From an uncultured Alphaproteobacteria bacterium (GTDB lineage: Bacteria; Pseudomonadota; Alphaproteobacteria; Methylaequorales; Methylaequoraceae): DNA of 64,000 nt. Where the stretch lies: contig CABYVV010000007.1 in assembly GCA_902522465.1 (NCBI GenBank), forward strand, positions 1 through 64,000. The letters run 5' to 3'. Below are positions 63,181 to 64,000 of the stretch, in pieces; the first letter of the stretch is position 1; the number at the start of each line of letters is the position of its first letter. The notes under the pieces were generated by a model, which was given only the letters and a program-made list of their open reading frames with translations, made no database searches and had not been told where the DNA came from. A program made the translations under genes and the position numbers.

Positions 63181-64000
63181 TTATTTAATTGTGTATCTTA
63201 TAGCGTTTTTATTACAAAACTCATAAAAAAATATGCATGATTCTCTGATTAAATTTACGTAGTCTTTTCGACCTAATAAAAGTAAAACTTTGTAAAAATT
63301 CATTTTATTAAACTTTGATTTTCCAATTATCCTTCTATACCATTTATCTGCTCTTCCCAATGATTTAATGCATGCAGTCTTTTTAATAAATTCATCGACT
63401 TCATCATTTTTCTTAAAAAAGTAAAACAAGGCAGCGTTATAATCATGTATTAATTGAGTTCTTTTACCAGTCATTATTCTATCTTGATCATTCTTTGGTC
63501 CATAAGAAGTTATATTTTCAATAAAACTAAAACTTCCATATTGAGATAGTTCAAGGACTAACGAAAAATCTTCTACAAAAATCTTGATATTGCATCCATC
63601 TGATTTCTTAATTGCTTTATTACAATACAAATTTGGTGTTGTTCCTGAAAAACTTGATTTAACAGTACTTAATAAAGGGTTGTTAATAGTCTTTATTTTT
63701 TTTATATTGCTTTCTTCATATTTAATTTTATTAAAATCTTCCAGTAATTTATATGAACTAAATGCAGCAACAGATTTTTTTTTGGTTATGGTTTTTAAAA
63801 GTATTTCGGTACAAAATGGAGCCATCACATCATCTCCACCTACAAGTTTCACATAATCACCTGTTGCCAATGAAATACCTACTTGTGTTGCAGAGGCCGG
63901 TCCTTTGTTTTTTTGCTTTAAAATTAATTTATTTTTCCATTTTCCAGTTTTTCTCTTTAAATATTCAAGTGACCCGTCTCTCGAGCCATCATCAATAAAA
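63181..64000 (-). CDS. GT2-family glycosyltransferase, N-terminus beyond window
   Basis: The frame stays open to the right edge, so the first in-window Met (63870) is not the start. Just inside the edge, the translation reads FIDDGSRDGSLEYL, then QKNKGPASATQVGIS and LATGDYVKLVGGDD, the N-terminal half of a GT-A fold with its DDGS nucleotide site and DD metal site. About 273 residues are visible. The C-terminal part (KTACIKSLGRADKWYRR onward) is helical and basic. Likely adds sugars to a surface glycan; the donor is unknown. Confidence 0.85.
   Translation of the reverse strand, partial: FIDDGSRDGSLEYLKRKTGKWKNKLILKQKNKGPASATQVGISLATGDYVKLVGGDDVMAPFCTEILLKTITKKKSVAAFSSYKLLEDFNKIKYEESNIKKIKTINNPLLSTVKSSFSGTTPNLYCNKAIKKSDGCNIKIFVEDFSLVLELSQYGSFSFIENITSYGPKNDQDRIMTGKRTQLIHDYNAALFYFFKKNDEVDEFIKKTACIKSLGRADKWYRRIIGKSKFNKMNFYKVLLLLGRKDYVNLIRESCIFFYEFCNKNAIRYTIK

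Overview
The window is a strongly AT-rich, tightly packed stretch of a bacterial chromosome. Convergent genes abut or overlap by a few bases and no gap between genes exceeds about 240 bases. Several features point to a streamlined alphaproteobacterium, probably marine and Pelagibacterales-like: the order rne / amiC / mrcA / prfB, the folE-hisI pair, a free-standing NDUFS4-type complex I accessory protein, and an isc operon with an Irr-type (ICE) iron box and no adjacent iscR. The exact lineage cannot be fixed from this sequence.

Layout. 1-14.8 kb: housekeeping genes (M48 protease, aminotransferase, RNase E/G, amidase, PBP1A, RF2 with a programmed frameshift, peroxiredoxin, AsmA-like protein, TyrRS, AnmK, hydrolase). 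14.9-21.8 kb: cysE, then a complete ISC iron-sulfur operon (iscS, iscU, iscA, hscB, hscA, fdx, iscX) running into the tRNA thiouridylase gene mnmA. 22.0-23.7 kb: a cytochrome c and PQQ-type dehydrogenase pair that looks highly expressed, closed by a strong terminator. 23.8-26.4 kb: an elongator tRNA-Met whose 3' part is repeated (52 bp) 2.4 kb downstream. The two repeats bracket a mini-island holding only a pentameric ligand-gated ion channel and a PrsW-family membrane protease, with GAGTGAG repeats inside each end. 26.4-29.9 kb: an accessory-looking run (FkbM methyltransferase, small secreted proteins, a Met/His-rich outer-membrane protein, a 17-kDa-antigen-type lipoprotein). 29.9-38.3 kb: YaaA, a glycosyltransferase, an acetate-type symporter, aldehyde dehydrogenase, hisI-folE and an fhcA homologue.

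38.3-48.8 kb is one long minus-strand run: an MxaD-like protein and a beta-propeller, then tkt, pgk, class I aldolase, rpe and an RND efflux pair. With fhcA next door and the PQQ dehydrogenase upstream, this suggests C1/PQQ-linked metabolism feeding sugar-phosphate rearrangement (inference). 48.9-57.5 kb: an MMPL exporter, an ATP-dependent DNA ligase with a RecB-like nuclease, and an SPL-like radical SAM protein paired with a nucleosidase. 57.5-60.7 kb: sulfur amino-acid genes (cysK, sseA, metC) with the NDUFS4-like gene. 60.8-64 kb: an SMP-30-like propeller, an ABC-2 transporter and a truncated glycosyltransferase.

The best candidate for an undescribed system is the tRNA-Met mini-island. Its channel carries a PDZ-like N-terminal segment and is translationally coupled to the protease, which suggests a membrane sensing/proteolysis module. 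Other notable points are a GUU-UGA variant of the RF2 frameshift site, the ICE-like box before iscS, and two possible nucleic-acid-related gene pairs at 51.8-56.2 kb.
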